A DNA stretch of 64,000 nt from Salipaludibacillus neizhouensis. Lineage in GTDB: Bacteria > Bacillota > Bacilli > Bacillales > Salisediminibacteriaceae. Below the pieces are notes generated by a model. The model worked only from the letters and a program-made list of their open reading frames with translations. It did no database searches and was not told the origin of the DNA. A program made the translations under genes and the position numbers. The stretch covers positions 1,596,930 through 1,660,929 of the forward strand of contig NZ_KZ614146.1 of the NCBI RefSeq assembly GCF_002886185.1, given 5' to 3'. Shown here in pieces: positions 42,570 to 50,452 of the stretch; positions within the stretch are counted from its first letter, which is position 1, and each line of letters starts with the position of its first letter.

Positions 42570-43847
42570 GTGCTTAAAAAGTTAATAGTAACCACCTTGG
42601 TCTTAGGGTTAGGGCATTCTATTATTGTTGATAATGCCTATGCCACAGAAGGACTTAAGGATGAGCAAGAGCGAACTGAACAAGAACGAGAAACTGTAAG
42701 GTCAGAACTTTCTGATGCAGAGGTTTCACTTGTTGCATTAGTTCAGGAACTCGACGTATTAAATAATCAACTCTCGGATCTAGATGAGAAAATTATGGAG
42801 AATCAAGAGAAGATAATTGAGACCGAAGAAAATATAGCGGAAAATGAGGAAGAAGTCGAAGTTTTGACGGTGGAAATGGAACGACTTCAAGATGACATTG
42901 ATCAGCGATTTGAGTTATTAAAAGACCGAGCGAGTTCTTACCAGAAAAATGGTGGAGCCAGTACTTCATATATTGAAGTTGTCTTAGGATCTGAGAGTTT
43001 TGGAGATTTCGTGACTCGTGTAGTGACGATTTCAAGAATTGCACAAGCAGATGATGAATTTATTAAGCAACTAGAGCTAAATCAAAAAAAGCTTGAAAAT
43101 GTACAAAAAGAACATGAAGACATAATTCAGGAGCTTCATGATCAAGTTACTGAACTTGAGGTCTTACATGCTGATATTAAGGAACAACGTGAAGAAACAA
43201 CTCAAATTAGAGATGATTTGAAAGAAAACGAAGAAAAGCAAGAAGCTCTCATTGCTGAGTTAATAAAAGAAGAGCAAGATCTTGCTTTAAAGGAAGAAGA
43301 TATACGTGAGAGGATTGAAGCAGAAGTTCAAAGGCAAAATGCTGAAAAAGAGGCTCAGGCTGAAGCTGAGAAAGCCGCCGTTATCCAAGAAAAACCTGTA
43401 AATCAATCAAAAGAAAATAACAATAACACTAATAATACTAATAATAGTACTAATAACAATAATTCTTCAACAGCAAACACTTCAAGCAATTCAAGCAACT
43501 CTGAAACCTTGACTAGCAGGGGACCATCAAACTCTAAATCTTCTGATTCAGAAGTACAGAGTTGGAAAACATTTTCCGCAACAGCATACACTGCTTCTTG
43601 CGCAGGGTGTTCAGGAATTACGAGTACAGGAATTGATTTAAATAGAAATCCTAACAGTAAGGTTATTGCAGTTGATCCGAGCGTCATTCCACTTGGATCT
43701 CGAGTTGAAGTGAAAGGCTATGGGACATTTTTAGCAGCTGACACTGGTGGCGCAATTAATGGAAATAAGATTGATATTTACATGTCCAACCGCGGAGATG
43801 CCTTATCATTCGGAAGCCGATCAGTTGAACTACGGGTGTTAAATTAA
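42570..43847 (+). CDS. Secreted coiled-coil / 3D-domain cell wall protein
   Basis: Exported protein of 425 residues. A signal peptide (LIVTTLVLGLGHSII...NAYA, cleavage near residue 26) precedes a long coiled coil (residues ~28-275). This resembles the N-terminal domain of PcsB/CwlO-type hydrolases, including a central SYQKNGGASTSYIEVVLGS insert. Next come a low-complexity Asn/Ser/Thr linker (~277-325) and a C-terminal 3D domain (FSATAYTASCAGCSGITSTG ... FLAADTGGAI ... DIYM) with the conserved Asp residues of a MltA/Rpf-like fold. Probably a peptidoglycan lytic enzyme at the wall, YocH-like. GTG at 42570 follows AGGGGG. Possibly WalRK-controlled. Confidence 0.85.
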   Translation: MLKKLIVTTLVLGLGHSIIVDNAYATEGLKDEQERTEQERETVRSELSDAEVSLVALVQELDVLNNQLSDLDEKIMENQEKIIETEENIAENEEEVEVLTVEMERLQDDIDQRFELLKDRASSYQKNGGASTSYIEVVLGSESFGDFVTRVVTISRIAQADDEFIKQLELNQKKLENVQKEHEDIIQELHDQVTELEVLHADIKEQREETTQIRDDLKENEEKQEALIAELIKEEQDLALKEEDIRERIEAEVQRQNAEKEAQAEAEKAAVIQEKPVNQSKENNNNTNNTNNSTNNNNSSTANTSSNSSNSETLTSRGPSNSKSSDSEVQSWKTFSATAYTASCAGCSGITSTGIDLNRNPNSKVIAVDPSVIPLGSRVEVKGYGTFLAADTGGAINGNKIDIYMSNRGDALSFGSRSVELRVLN

Positions 43848-43878
43848 TTAAGTATCGTTTTATGAGAGTACTACGCTT

Positions 43879-43912
43879 AAAAACGCTTGGATAAATATCC
43901 TAGCGTTTTTTA
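43879..43912 (+). terminator. Terminator after 3D-domain gene
   Basis: AAAACGCT-TGGATA / TATCCTA-GCGTTTTTT stem followed by a T-rich tail. Confidence 0.85.
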
Positions 43913-44308
43913 TTTTTCACCCATTGGGTCGTAAATTATTCTGTATAGCCGACTATACATCGTTCACTTTAAAATTAGAATAGAACATCCGCTTTCTTTG
44001 AAGGAACTTATAATATTTTTTGGGAAAAATATCATTCGTCAATTCGATATAGTTAGTTACATAACAAGAACATTAGGGATATCTGTTATAATAGAGACTT
44101 ATAAATTAATTCGCCATTATGAAGGATAAACATCACATTCTGAATCCGCATTTTTAAACCATAACTATTTAATCATCTTTCAATGTGAATGTTTTTAAAA
44201 ATGTTTGTTTTCTACTTACAATGTAACCTATCTATTTTGGTGGATCTTGGTTGAAGAGGAAACGAATATCATCTATAATAATGAAGACAAATAATTCGGA
44301 GGTATATT
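43913..44308. other. Intergenic region before yajQ
   Basis: About 400 bp, AT-rich. It has several AT-rich -10-like words (TATAATAGAG near 44087) and the ribosome binding site CGGAGGTA before yajQ. No other gene or structured element is seen. Confidence 0.4.
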
Positions 44309-44800
44309 ATGGCTAAAGAAAGTTCATTTGATATTGTTTCCCAAGTAGATTTTTCCCGTGTGCAAAACGCGGTTGTGATGGCGACGAAGGAAATACAAAC
44401 TCGCTATGATTTTAAAGGAAGTAAAAGTAGTCTTTCTTTAGAAAAAGAAGAGCTCGTTCTTGTTTCTGATGATGAATTCAAGATGGATCAGTTAAAAGAT
44501 GTCTTCATCAGTAAGCTCATTAAACAAGAGGTTTCTTTGAAAAGTCTTGATTACGGAAAATTGGAAGGTGCATCTGGTGGTACTGTTCGTCAACGGGCAA
44601 AACTTGTCCAGGGTATCGATAAAGATAATGCTAAAAAAATTACGAAGCTTATTAAAGATAAAGGTCTGAAAGTAAAAACTCAAATTCAAGACGACCAAAT
44701 TCGAGTGAGTGGTAAAAACCGAGATGATCTACAGACAGTTATCGCTGCTATTAGAGAGTCAGACCTGTCTATTCCAGTACAGTATGTGAATTATCGCTAA
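44309..44800 (+). CDS. yajQ: YajQ family nucleotide-binding protein
   Basis: Cytoplasmic protein of 163 residues of the YajQ/DUF520 family. Conserved features are [17 protein letters not shown] at the N-terminus, [26 protein letters not shown] in the middle and QVQYVNYR-like PVQYVNYR at the C-terminus. The fold is two ferredoxin-like domains that bind nucleotides or tRNA; some family members in Gram-negative bacteria bind cyclic di-GMP. ATG at 44309 after GGAGG. Single gene with terminator. Confidence 0.95.
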   Translation: MAKESSFDIVSQVDFSRVQNAVVMATKEIQTRYDFKGSKSSLSLEKEELVLVSDDEFKMDQLKDVFISKLIKQEVSLKSLDYGKLEGASGGTVRQRAKLVQGIDKDNAKKITKLIKDKGLKVKTQIQDDQIRVSGKNRDDLQTVIAAIRESDLSIPVQYVNYR

Positions 44801-44831
44801 GATTAAAGTGATACAGATATATTTATAGAAT

Positions 44832-44870
44832 AAAGGCATCTCCCATGAAAGGCCGGGAGAAGCCTTTTTA
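44832..44870 (+). terminator. Terminator after yajQ
   Basis: AAGGCATCTCCC / GGGAGAAGCCTT stem with an A-T internal mismatch, followed by TTTAAT. Confidence 0.8.
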
Positions 44871-44878
44871 ATTTACAT

Positions 44879-45013
44879 TTAGTTCTTAGATTTCACATTA
44901 TTGTTTTCTTTCGAAGCTAGGACCGCTTTTGCTTCGTTATAGGTCAATCCAGACTTATCATTAAGACGTTTAACTTCATTAATATCTGTTCCTGTTACCG
45001 TTTTTTTCCCCAT
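44879..45013 (-). CDS. Small protein (44 aa), gamma-SASP-like
   Basis: Small minus-strand gene with a strong AAAGGAGG site 8-9 bp before the ATG ending at 45013. The product (MGKKTVTGTDINEVKRLNDK...) is basic and polar. The GTDINEVKRLN segment recalls the 'TN-x-EVK-x-QN' repeat of gamma-type small acid-soluble spore proteins, but the protein is shorter than SspE and has only one such segment. A sporulation role is a guess. It converges on yajQ, and the yajQ terminator lies between the two. Confidence 0.6.
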   Translation of the reverse strand: MGKKTVTGTDINEVKRLNDKSGLTYNEAKAVLASKENNNVKSKN

Positions 45014-45171
45014 GATCGAATACCTCCTTTATGATTTGCATTGTATGTTTAGTTTTGGCAATTCAAGAGAAATATATTGGTATAGAAAAGAATTATCTTT
45101 AGAAATCTGTTAGTTCTATCGTACGTAGAAGAAATCTTTTTAAAAGACACTCAAAAGCGAGAGGATAAATG

Positions 45172-45495
45172 ATGATTGATAAAGTTTTGATCGTAGAGGG
45201 GAAGAACGATCGTAAACGAGTGAAGCAAGTACTTGATGAAGCAGTGGAAGTGATTTGTACTTACGGCACGTTAAGTGAGGAGAAATTGGAACGATTCATT
45301 TTTCCAATAGAAGATTTGGATGTTTATATTCTAGTTGATGCTGATCAATCAGGTGAAAAATTGAGAAAACAATTGAAAAGAGAATTACCTAACGCAACTC
45401 ATATTCACACAGAAAAGACGTATGGTCAAATAGAAACAACTCCTTTTTATTATCTCACAGAAATATTAGGGGGTCATTTTAATGTCAAAGAATAG
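45172..45495 (+). CDS. Toprim domain protein (YusF-like)
   Basis: Single Toprim-domain protein of 107 residues. The conserved acidic signature is present: IVEGKNDRKRV (Glu) near the N-terminus and ILVDADQSGEKLRKQL (D-x-D) in the middle. Toprim folds bind Mg2+ and cut or join nucleic acid phosphodiesters (DnaG primase, RNase M5). Free-standing copies such as Bacillus YusF have no settled role. Two ATG codons are adjacent; I prefer 45172 because it gives 7 bp to GAGAGG (45169 gives 4). Confidence 0.8.
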   Translation: MIDKVLIVEGKNDRKRVKQVLDEAVEVICTYGTLSEEKLERFIFPIEDLDVYILVDADQSGEKLRKQLKRELPNATHIHTEKTYGQIETTPFYYLTEILGGHFNVKE

Positions 45496-45685
45496 TAACC
45501 AGCAAATGGACAACTGTATTTATTTTTTACAGTAAAATTAAGTTCAGGTAATTTCTTAACGTAGGAAGAATAATCAATACGCAAGAGTTTTAAGATAAGC
45601 GTTAAATCGAGAATAGTAAATCTAAGTAGCAGACTATATCTCAAAAGGTTTTATAAATGTTTTTTAAGAAAGGTGGAATACGACA

Positions 45686-46653
45686 TTGGAATATTTATTT
45701 TTAATTATTGGATTTGCTTTATTAATACAAGGCGCTAATTATTTTGTGGATGGCTCGTCTAACATTGCAAGCTTACTTAACGTATCACCGATGCTTATAG
45801 GATTAACGATAGTAGCTTTTGGCACGAGTTCACCCGAGGCAACAGTTAGTATAATGGCAGCATTGAATGGAAATGCTGATGTTGCAATGGGGAATGTAGT
45901 AGGGAGTAATATTTTTAACATCACGTTAGTAGTTGGTGTAACTGCCATCATTGCTCCTTTAACAGTGGAGAATGAAACAATTAGAAAAGAAATCCCTTTT
46001 ACATTACTAGCTAGTGTTGCCTTATTTATATTTATGAGTGACATTGCGTTGCAGTCTGGAAATTTGAATGTGGTAACGAGAAGTGAGGGCTTAGTCTTAT
46101 TATTGATCCTTTCTGTTTTCATTTACTATATTTTAGAAGTTGCAAGAACAAACAGAATAATATTAGTCCTCTGGTGGAAGAAAAACAGAAGGATAGTCCA
46201 AGCCCTAAATGGGGCAAACAAATTTTCTTGACTCTTATCGGTCTTGCTGCAATCATTTTTGGTGGGAATTTAGTCGTTAACAGCAGCACTGAAATTGCTT
46301 ATGCATTAGGCATGAGTGAAACATTAGTGGGTTTGACTATTGTCGCTATTGGAACTTCTCTACCAGAACTTGTAACATCTATTACAGCAGCTATTAAAAA
46401 ACAAACAGAAATTGCACTGGGTAATATTGTTGGAAGTAACATCTTTAATATTTTATTTGTACTAGGTGCTTCGGCAATCATTGTTCCTTTGCAAATCGAT
46501 CCAAAAATCTTTATTGATGTTTTATTAATGATTATCCTCACCGTCGTATTGCTTGTCTTTTCTAGAAGTCATTTTAAAATCGGTAAAAACGAAGGGATAT
46601 TTCTAGTTATTGCTTATGTAATCTATCTTTTCTATATCATTGCAAGAAATTAA
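45686..46653 (+). pseudogene. Na+/Ca2+ exchanger (YrbG/CaCA family), frameshifted
   Basis: Two overlapping frames together encode one calcium/sodium antiporter. The first part (45686-~46156) has the alpha-1 repeat (LIGLTIVAFGTSSPEATVS ... MGNVVGSNIFNITLVVG). The second (~46157-46653) has the alpha-2 repeat (LVGLTIVAIGTSLPELVTS ... LGNIVGSNIFNILFVLG). The reading frame changes near 46156 at AACAGAATAATATT; restoring one A would rejoin them to a normal ~321-residue protein. The two repeats are intact, so the lesion is recent, a sequencing error, or programmed -1 frameshifting (no clear slippery site). Starts at TTG 45686 after AAAGGTGG. Confidence 0.85.
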
Positions 46654-46681
46654 TACATGAATAACAGTCAGGAGAAATCAG

Positions 46682-47269
46682 ATGTTATTACAGCCTTTGT
46701 CTAAAACCTTTTACGAACAAGAAGCGTTAATTTTGGCCAAGTCATTGTTAGGGAAACTCCTTGCGAAGAAAACAGAAGAGGGCATAGCGACAGGTAGAAT
46801 TGTGGAGACAGAGGCTTACATGGGACCAATTGATCAAGCAGCTCACAGCTATCAAAACAGACGAACGAAACGAACGGAGGTCATGTTTGGTCCACCAGGA
46901 TATACTTACACGTATTCGATGCACACGCACTGTCTCGTTAACGTTGTTTGCGGAGAGGAAGGCCAACCACAAGCCGTGTTAATTCGGGCCGTTGAACCTC
47001 TTTCCGGGATTGAACTAATGTATCAAAGACGTGATAAAGTAAAAAAAGAAACAGATTTAACGAGTGGCCCGGGAAAACTTACAAAAGCAATGGGGATCAC
47101 AATGAATGACTATGGAAAACCATTAGATAGTGATACCATTTTTATCGCTGAAGGTGAAACACCACTCTCTATTTCCCACGGACCAAGAATTGGAATTGCA
47201 AATAGTGGCGAGGCAAAAGATTATCCTTGGCGGTTTTGGGAAACAGGTAATCGTTTTGTTTCTCGCTGA
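46682..47269 (+). CDS. DNA-3-methyladenine glycosylase (AAG/MPG family)
   Basis: Base-excision repair enzyme of 195 residues that removes 3-methyladenine and other alkylated purines. It belongs to the AAG family (Bacillus YxlJ type). Recognisable features are LAKSLLGKLL, the catalytic Glu in GRIVETEAYMGP, the tyrosine-rich active-site segment GYTYTYSMHTHCLVNVV, LIRAVEP and LTSGPGKLTKAMGI. ATG at 46682 after AGGAGA. It lies 28 bp after the frameshifted exchanger and may be read from the same promoter. A very strong terminator follows. Confidence 0.93.
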   Translation: MLLQPLSKTFYEQEALILAKSLLGKLLAKKTEEGIATGRIVETEAYMGPIDQAAHSYQNRRTKRTEVMFGPPGYTYTYSMHTHCLVNVVCGEEGQPQAVLIRAVEPLSGIELMYQRRDKVKKETDLTSGPGKLTKAMGITMNDYGKPLDSDTIFIAEGETPLSISHGPRIGIANSGEAKDYPWRFWETGNRFVSR

Positions 47270-47326
47270 CGATAGTAATTAGTTAATTCAGAGCAAAGGG
47301 TAATATCAAAAAAACATATTTAAACT

Positions 47327-47369
47327 AAACAAAGCACTTGTTCGATTAATCGAACAAGTGCTTTGTTTA
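47327..47369 (+). terminator. Strong terminator after glycosylase gene
   Basis: A perfect 19-bp inverted repeat (AAACAAAGCACTTGTTCGA / TCGAACAAGTGCTTTGTTT) with loop TTAA. It can act in both directions. Confidence 0.9.
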
Positions 47370-47391
47370 TATATAACTTTAACCAGTATAT

Positions 47392-47509
47392 TTATTTCTT
47401 TTTATCTTCTTTTGCGGCTCTTTTCCTAGCTATTTTGCTTTGATTTCCATCACTTAATCCAAGGTCATCAGGAGTACTATTTCCTATTTCCTTTTTACTT
47501 ATTAGACAT
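47392..47509 (-). pseudogene. Small gene with apparent frameshift (~38 aa)
   Basis: On the minus strand an ATG at 47509 opens MSNK and stops. One frame over, a good-looking tail continues KEIGNSTPDDLGLSDGNQSK and then IARKRAAKEDKKK to the stop at 47392. Removing one base at AGTAAAAAGG joins them into a ~38-residue, basic, polar protein. It is either a broken small gene or a sequencing slip in the A run. The family is not recognised; the STPDDLG...ARKRAAKEDKK pattern looks like a short conserved Bacillaceae protein. Confidence 0.4.
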
Positions 47510-47713
47510 CACTTTTTGTTCACCCTTTTCTGGAATATTTCTCCTTTACATATATTATTATGTAAATAAACTGAAAGATTATTCAAAAGGTATTATAAAT
47601 AAAAATGAACCAGCTCTTTTTAGTTAACATAGTGCACAGATATGAAGGAGAGTGACTTATAAGTCACTCTCTTTGCTCACGCACTTTATATTTTTTTGTA
47701 GTTAGGACCCCGC

Positions 47714-47800
47714 TTATTTATGTTGATTTTTTTGCTCGTATTCGTAAATAGCCCAGTATACTTCTTCATCTGTGTATAGGGACAGTTCAATGTTTTCCAT
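47714..47800 (-). CDS. Microprotein (28 aa), member B
   Basis: MENIELSLYTDEEVYWAIYE, then YEQKNQHK: 28 residues with a GGAGGATAT site. It is nearly identical to the first ~20 codons of the gene at 47874-48029, which lies 73 bp upstream on the same strand, so B is probably its downstream duplicate in one transcript. It also resembles member A at 6109-6216. Acidic N-terminal half, aromatic-rich core, polar tail. Function unknown. Confidence 0.65.
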   Translation of the reverse strand: MENIELSLYTDEEVYWAIYEYEQKNQHK

Positions 47801-47873
47801 TTGTATATCCTCCATTTGTTATTATTAAGTTTAAAACAACTGATTTAATTCACTTTTAGAATGGAAGTCCTAA

Positions 47874-48029
47874 TCAAGTACAGATACTTGTTCTAGTAGC
47901 ATTTTTATACAAACGCTCATTTCTGTTACGAACCAATTTATATTTTGTTTGCTTTCTATTTTGCTCATATTGATAGATAGCCCAGTATACTTCTTCATCT
48001 GTATATAGGGACAGTTCAATGTTTTCCAT
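47874..48029 (-). CDS. Microprotein (51 aa), member C
   Basis: Begins MENIELSLYTDEEVYWAIYQ and continues with a basic tail rich in Lys, Arg and Asn to 51 residues. The ATG ending at 48029 sits behind AAAGGAGGGG. The core is shared with members A and B, while the tail is unique. The promoter-like block upstream (48057-48096) has the same motif order and spacing as that of member A. Probably the first gene of a C-B pair. Function unknown. Confidence 0.7.
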   Translation of the reverse strand: MENIELSLYTDEEVYWAIYQYEQNRKQTKYKLVRNRNERLYKNATRTSICT

Positions 48030-48056
48030 TTGTGTATCCCCTCCTTTGATAATTTT

Positions 48057-48096
48057 AGTATAGTACAGGTTAGTTAATTAATGTTCCATTGCGTAA
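48057..48096 (-). promoter_or_regulatory. Promoter-like block upstream of microprotein C
   Basis: Minus strand: TTACGCAA, 3 bases, AACATT, 17 bases, TATACT, then ~13 bases to the ribosome binding site. It matches the block at 6249-6288 in every spacing, and weaker similarity extends further upstream (TCTGT-AT-AAA). Confidence 0.55.
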
Positions 48097-48180
48097 GGTT
48101 TTATGACAGAAAGATTTCTGTCAATTCAAATTATTGAATAAATAGACAAGACTGTTCCTTATCATTTATTGCTATCATGT

Positions 48181-48227
48181 AATCAACACTAACCCCCCTC
48201 GTAATTCGAGGGGGGTTAGTGTTGATT
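48181..48227. terminator. Perfect 21-bp palindromic hairpin
   Basis: Perfect inverted repeat with 21-bp arms (AATCAACACTAACCCCCCTCG and its complement) and loop TAATT, located downstream of the minus-strand gene at 48270. It has the strength of a terminator but no T run on either side, so it may act as an mRNA 3' end or be another kind of palindrome. Confidence 0.6.
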
Positions 48228-48269
48228 GATAAAAAGTAAATTCAATCTATTTTGCTTATTTAATTTAAA

Positions 48270-48470
48270 CTATACAAAGAAGAAATAAACAATTGTCCCT
48301 ATAAGTGCTGGAACAAACGTTACGACATAAATAATGCTTAAAATAATTAAGCGAGATTTTGTGTCTTTACTATAGTTTTTGTCATCTGGTTTCATACCAA
48401 CAAGAACGGTTCCGACAAGACCTGCTAAGCATATAATTAAGGTTATGATGAGGTAAGGAATAGAGTCCAT
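48270..48470 (-). CDS. Small two-TM membrane protein (66 aa)
   Basis: Unrecognised membrane protein of 66 residues. Transmembrane segments lie at residues ~4-25 (IPYLIITLIICLAGLVGTVL) and ~42-65 (LIILSIIYVVTFVPALIGTI), joined by a charged loop (MKPDDKNYSKDTKSR). ATG ending at 48470, with GAAAGGA ~10 bp upstream. This hairpin-like topology is common among small Bacillus proteins of unknown role. It is followed by the palindrome at 48181-48227. Confidence 0.65.
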   Translation of the reverse strand: MDSIPYLIITLIICLAGLVGTVLVGMKPDDKNYSKDTKSRLIILSIIYVVTFVPALIGTIVYFFFV

Positions 48471-48825
48471 AGTGTTAAAATCCTTTCTGAAAAAATATTA
48501 GAATATTATACGTAATACCAGTATTACCAAATGTCTCATCCGTTATTGATTTAGAAGAACATATGTGAGGAGAGTAAAAGAAATATATTAAATACTTCTT
48601 TAAATGTAACACACTTTAATAAAGTTATAAATAAGTAAAATAGATGACGATAGAAAAGAATTAAATATTTTCACCATCACTTCACTTAAGGGTAAAAAAA
48701 AGGGGGGGGGATTCTTTTGTTCGAAAGGAAACAACAATCTCTAAACACTAAGACTTAATCAATTTTTATTTACACAAAAAAACGTTAAAGCAATAGAAAC
48801 ATACTTTAACGTCATGTAATGTTAG
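48471..48825. other. Intergenic region with homopolymer tract
   Basis: Contains an A8-G9 run (near 48695-48711) that may be a sequencing or phase-variable tract, and a hairpin ACGTTAAAG / CTTTAACGT (about 48782-48812) suited to ending minus-strand transcription of the remnant that follows. No gene is supported. Confidence 0.45.
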
Positions 48826-49010
48826 TTATTCAACAACAAGCATTGCTGTCATATCATCGTGATCTGCTCCGCACATGATACTGCAAAGTATTTTATACTC
48901 CCCAGGTTCAAGGTTAACAGTTGCACTTTCACCATCTTCAATATCTACATCTGTACCTTCAATTTTAATCCCATGGTTGCCCTCACCATTTACATAATTA
49001 ATTGCTACTG
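48826..49010 (-). pseudogene. 5'-truncated cupredoxin (CuA/Cox2-like) remnant
   Basis: A minus-strand frame of ~60 codons without a start codon. It reads VAINYVNGEGNHGIKIEG, then ATVNLEPGEYKILCSIMCGAD, then HDDMTAMLVVE and a stop. CSIMCGADHDDM carries the Cys-x3-Cys...His...Met copper-site spacing of cytochrome oxidase subunit II or related cupredoxins. An in-frame stop lies immediately upstream, so the N-terminal part was lost. It abuts another fragment at 49023. Confidence 0.6.
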
Positions 49011-49022
49011 TTTATAGATTGA

Positions 49023-49142
49023 AATTCAGATAAACTAAGTGATTTATATCACAGGGAAAAGGAAGACATTGAACATTTTGTGAACCACCTTGGTTTATTT
49101 AAGTTAGAAAACGATCCATGCAAAATCTCATGCAGAAAGTAA
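49023..49142 (+). pseudogene. 3' fragment of an unidentified gene
   Basis: A 39-codon plus-strand frame with no start codon: NSDKLSDLYHREKEDIEHF, then VNHLGLFKLENDPCKISCRK and a stop. Its composition looks coding and it begins right where the cupredoxin remnant ends, suggesting a deletion junction. The family is not recognised. The next ~300 bp to 49439 hold only the HAD gene's upstream region. Confidence 0.35.
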
Positions 49143-49439
49143 TTGACTAAGTTGGGCAGTACACTGGACACTTTTTTTATCGTTTTTGAAATAGTTAAGT
49201 AACAATAAGCTTTTATAGATTTGTTTCTTCCTTAATAGGTAGATAGCCCTTAGATCCCTAATAATAGGGGAAACGGGTTCATATAAATTAAAACTGCTAC
49301 TTCACCAGAAACGGAATGTGAAATTTTCCTTTACGTTTGCTTTACGAAATTCATCTAAATAAAACAATCTGTTAAAAAGTTCTTAATATCCAGATGATAC
49401 GATGATCTCATCAAAGGAAACGAGGAGGTAATTTTTACG

Positions 49440-50228
49440 ATGGATGTGCGCGCAGTGTTTATCGACATGGATGGAACGCTCTTAACAACTTCAAACGAAA
49501 TTTCTCAGAGAAATAAGGAAGCAATTCATGCACTAATTAATCAAGGGATCAAAGTTTTTCTCGCAACGGGCCGACAATATGAAATTACTGCTCCCTACCA
49601 TAAAGCGCTAGGATTAATGACACCAATGATATGTCTGAACGGGGCTTCTATTCACGATGGTCGAACAGGTAAAGCGATTCAGAAAAAAACAATTCTATTA
49701 GATGATGAGTATTTTCACCAATTGACGGGGGATGATCCTTGCAATGTCATTGTTCATACGGCAACTGGACTATATTGTAAACGGACCAGTATTGAAATAG
49801 ATGAGTGGACGAGAGAGGGGAACATACCTCCATCCTATATTGGAGATTTAAGGCTTGCTAACTATCGGGATGTACTAAAGTATAGTATTCGGACAGGAAC
49901 TTCGAGTACAGAGTTTGCAAGGAAGTTTTCAAAGCATGGTGAGGTCATTGATTGGAATGATGGATTTGAAATTCTCGCTAATGGCGTATCAAAATGGTCT
50001 GCTATCCGAACATTGCTTCGGGCCTATAGTATTCCAACGACTGAAGTAGTCACCATAGGGGATGGACCAAACGATATCCAAATGCTTAGCAATGCAGGAA
50101 CAGGCGTCGCTATGAGTAATGCTGGTAGTTTGGTAAAAGAAGCTGCGGACTTCGTCACCGGTCATCATGAACACGATGGTCTCGCCGAATTTATTGAGCG
50201 CTATTTAATTAGCTCCTATGCTGTATAA
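49440..50228 (+). CDS. Cof-type HAD-IIB phosphatase
   Basis: Haloacid dehalogenase-superfamily hydrolase of 262 residues. Motif I FIDMDGTLL (nucleophile Asp near residue 9), motif II FLATGRQ, motif III Lys in NGVSKW, and motif IV TIGDGPNDIQML are all present, with the IIB cap between motifs II and III. Such proteins dephosphorylate sugar phosphates, FMN or pyridoxal phosphate; the substrate cannot be told. ATG at 49440 after GAGGAGGT. Single gene with terminator. Confidence 0.92.
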   Translation: MDVRAVFIDMDGTLLTTSNEISQRNKEAIHALINQGIKVFLATGRQYEITAPYHKALGLMTPMICLNGASIHDGRTGKAIQKKTILLDDEYFHQLTGDDPCNVIVHTATGLYCKRTSIEIDEWTREGNIPPSYIGDLRLANYRDVLKYSIRTGTSSTEFARKFSKHGEVIDWNDGFEILANGVSKWSAIRTLLRAYSIPTTEVVTIGDGPNDIQMLSNAGTGVAMSNAGSLVKEAADFVTGHHEHDGLAEFIERYLISSYAV

Positions 50229-50279
50229 AATGACAGAAGCATTGTATAACGCGGTCTAAACTAAAAAGTTACCACCTAA

Positions 50280-50302
50280 CCGAATCGCTCAACCCGATTC
50301 GG
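50280..50302 (+). terminator. Terminator after HAD gene
   Basis: CCGAATCG / CGATTCGG stem with loop CTCAACC, followed by ATTTGTTGTGTTT. Confidence 0.7.
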
Positions 50303-50352
50303 ATTTGTTGTGTTTAAAATACCAGATTATCCAGAAGAAAAACACATTCCAC

Positions 50353-50378
50353 TATTATCATATTTAATTCTATGATAA
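50353..50378. promoter_or_regulatory. Operator-like palindrome upstream of GH127 gene
   Basis: ATTATCAT, 10 bases, ATGATAAT, 75 bp before the GH127 start. It could bind a dimeric regulator. It is not the AraR consensus, and no cre site was found here. Confidence 0.35.
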
Positions 50379-50452
50379 TATTTATTTATATTATCTAATT
50401 AATCTATTTATTAATGAAATAGGTTTAATAGGGTTAAAAGGAGGACGATTAT

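Noticed and set aside
48695-48711. A8-G9 tract as a phase-variation switch
   Set aside because: No coding frame or promoter spans it, so a phase-variable role cannot be supported; it may be a sequencing artefact.
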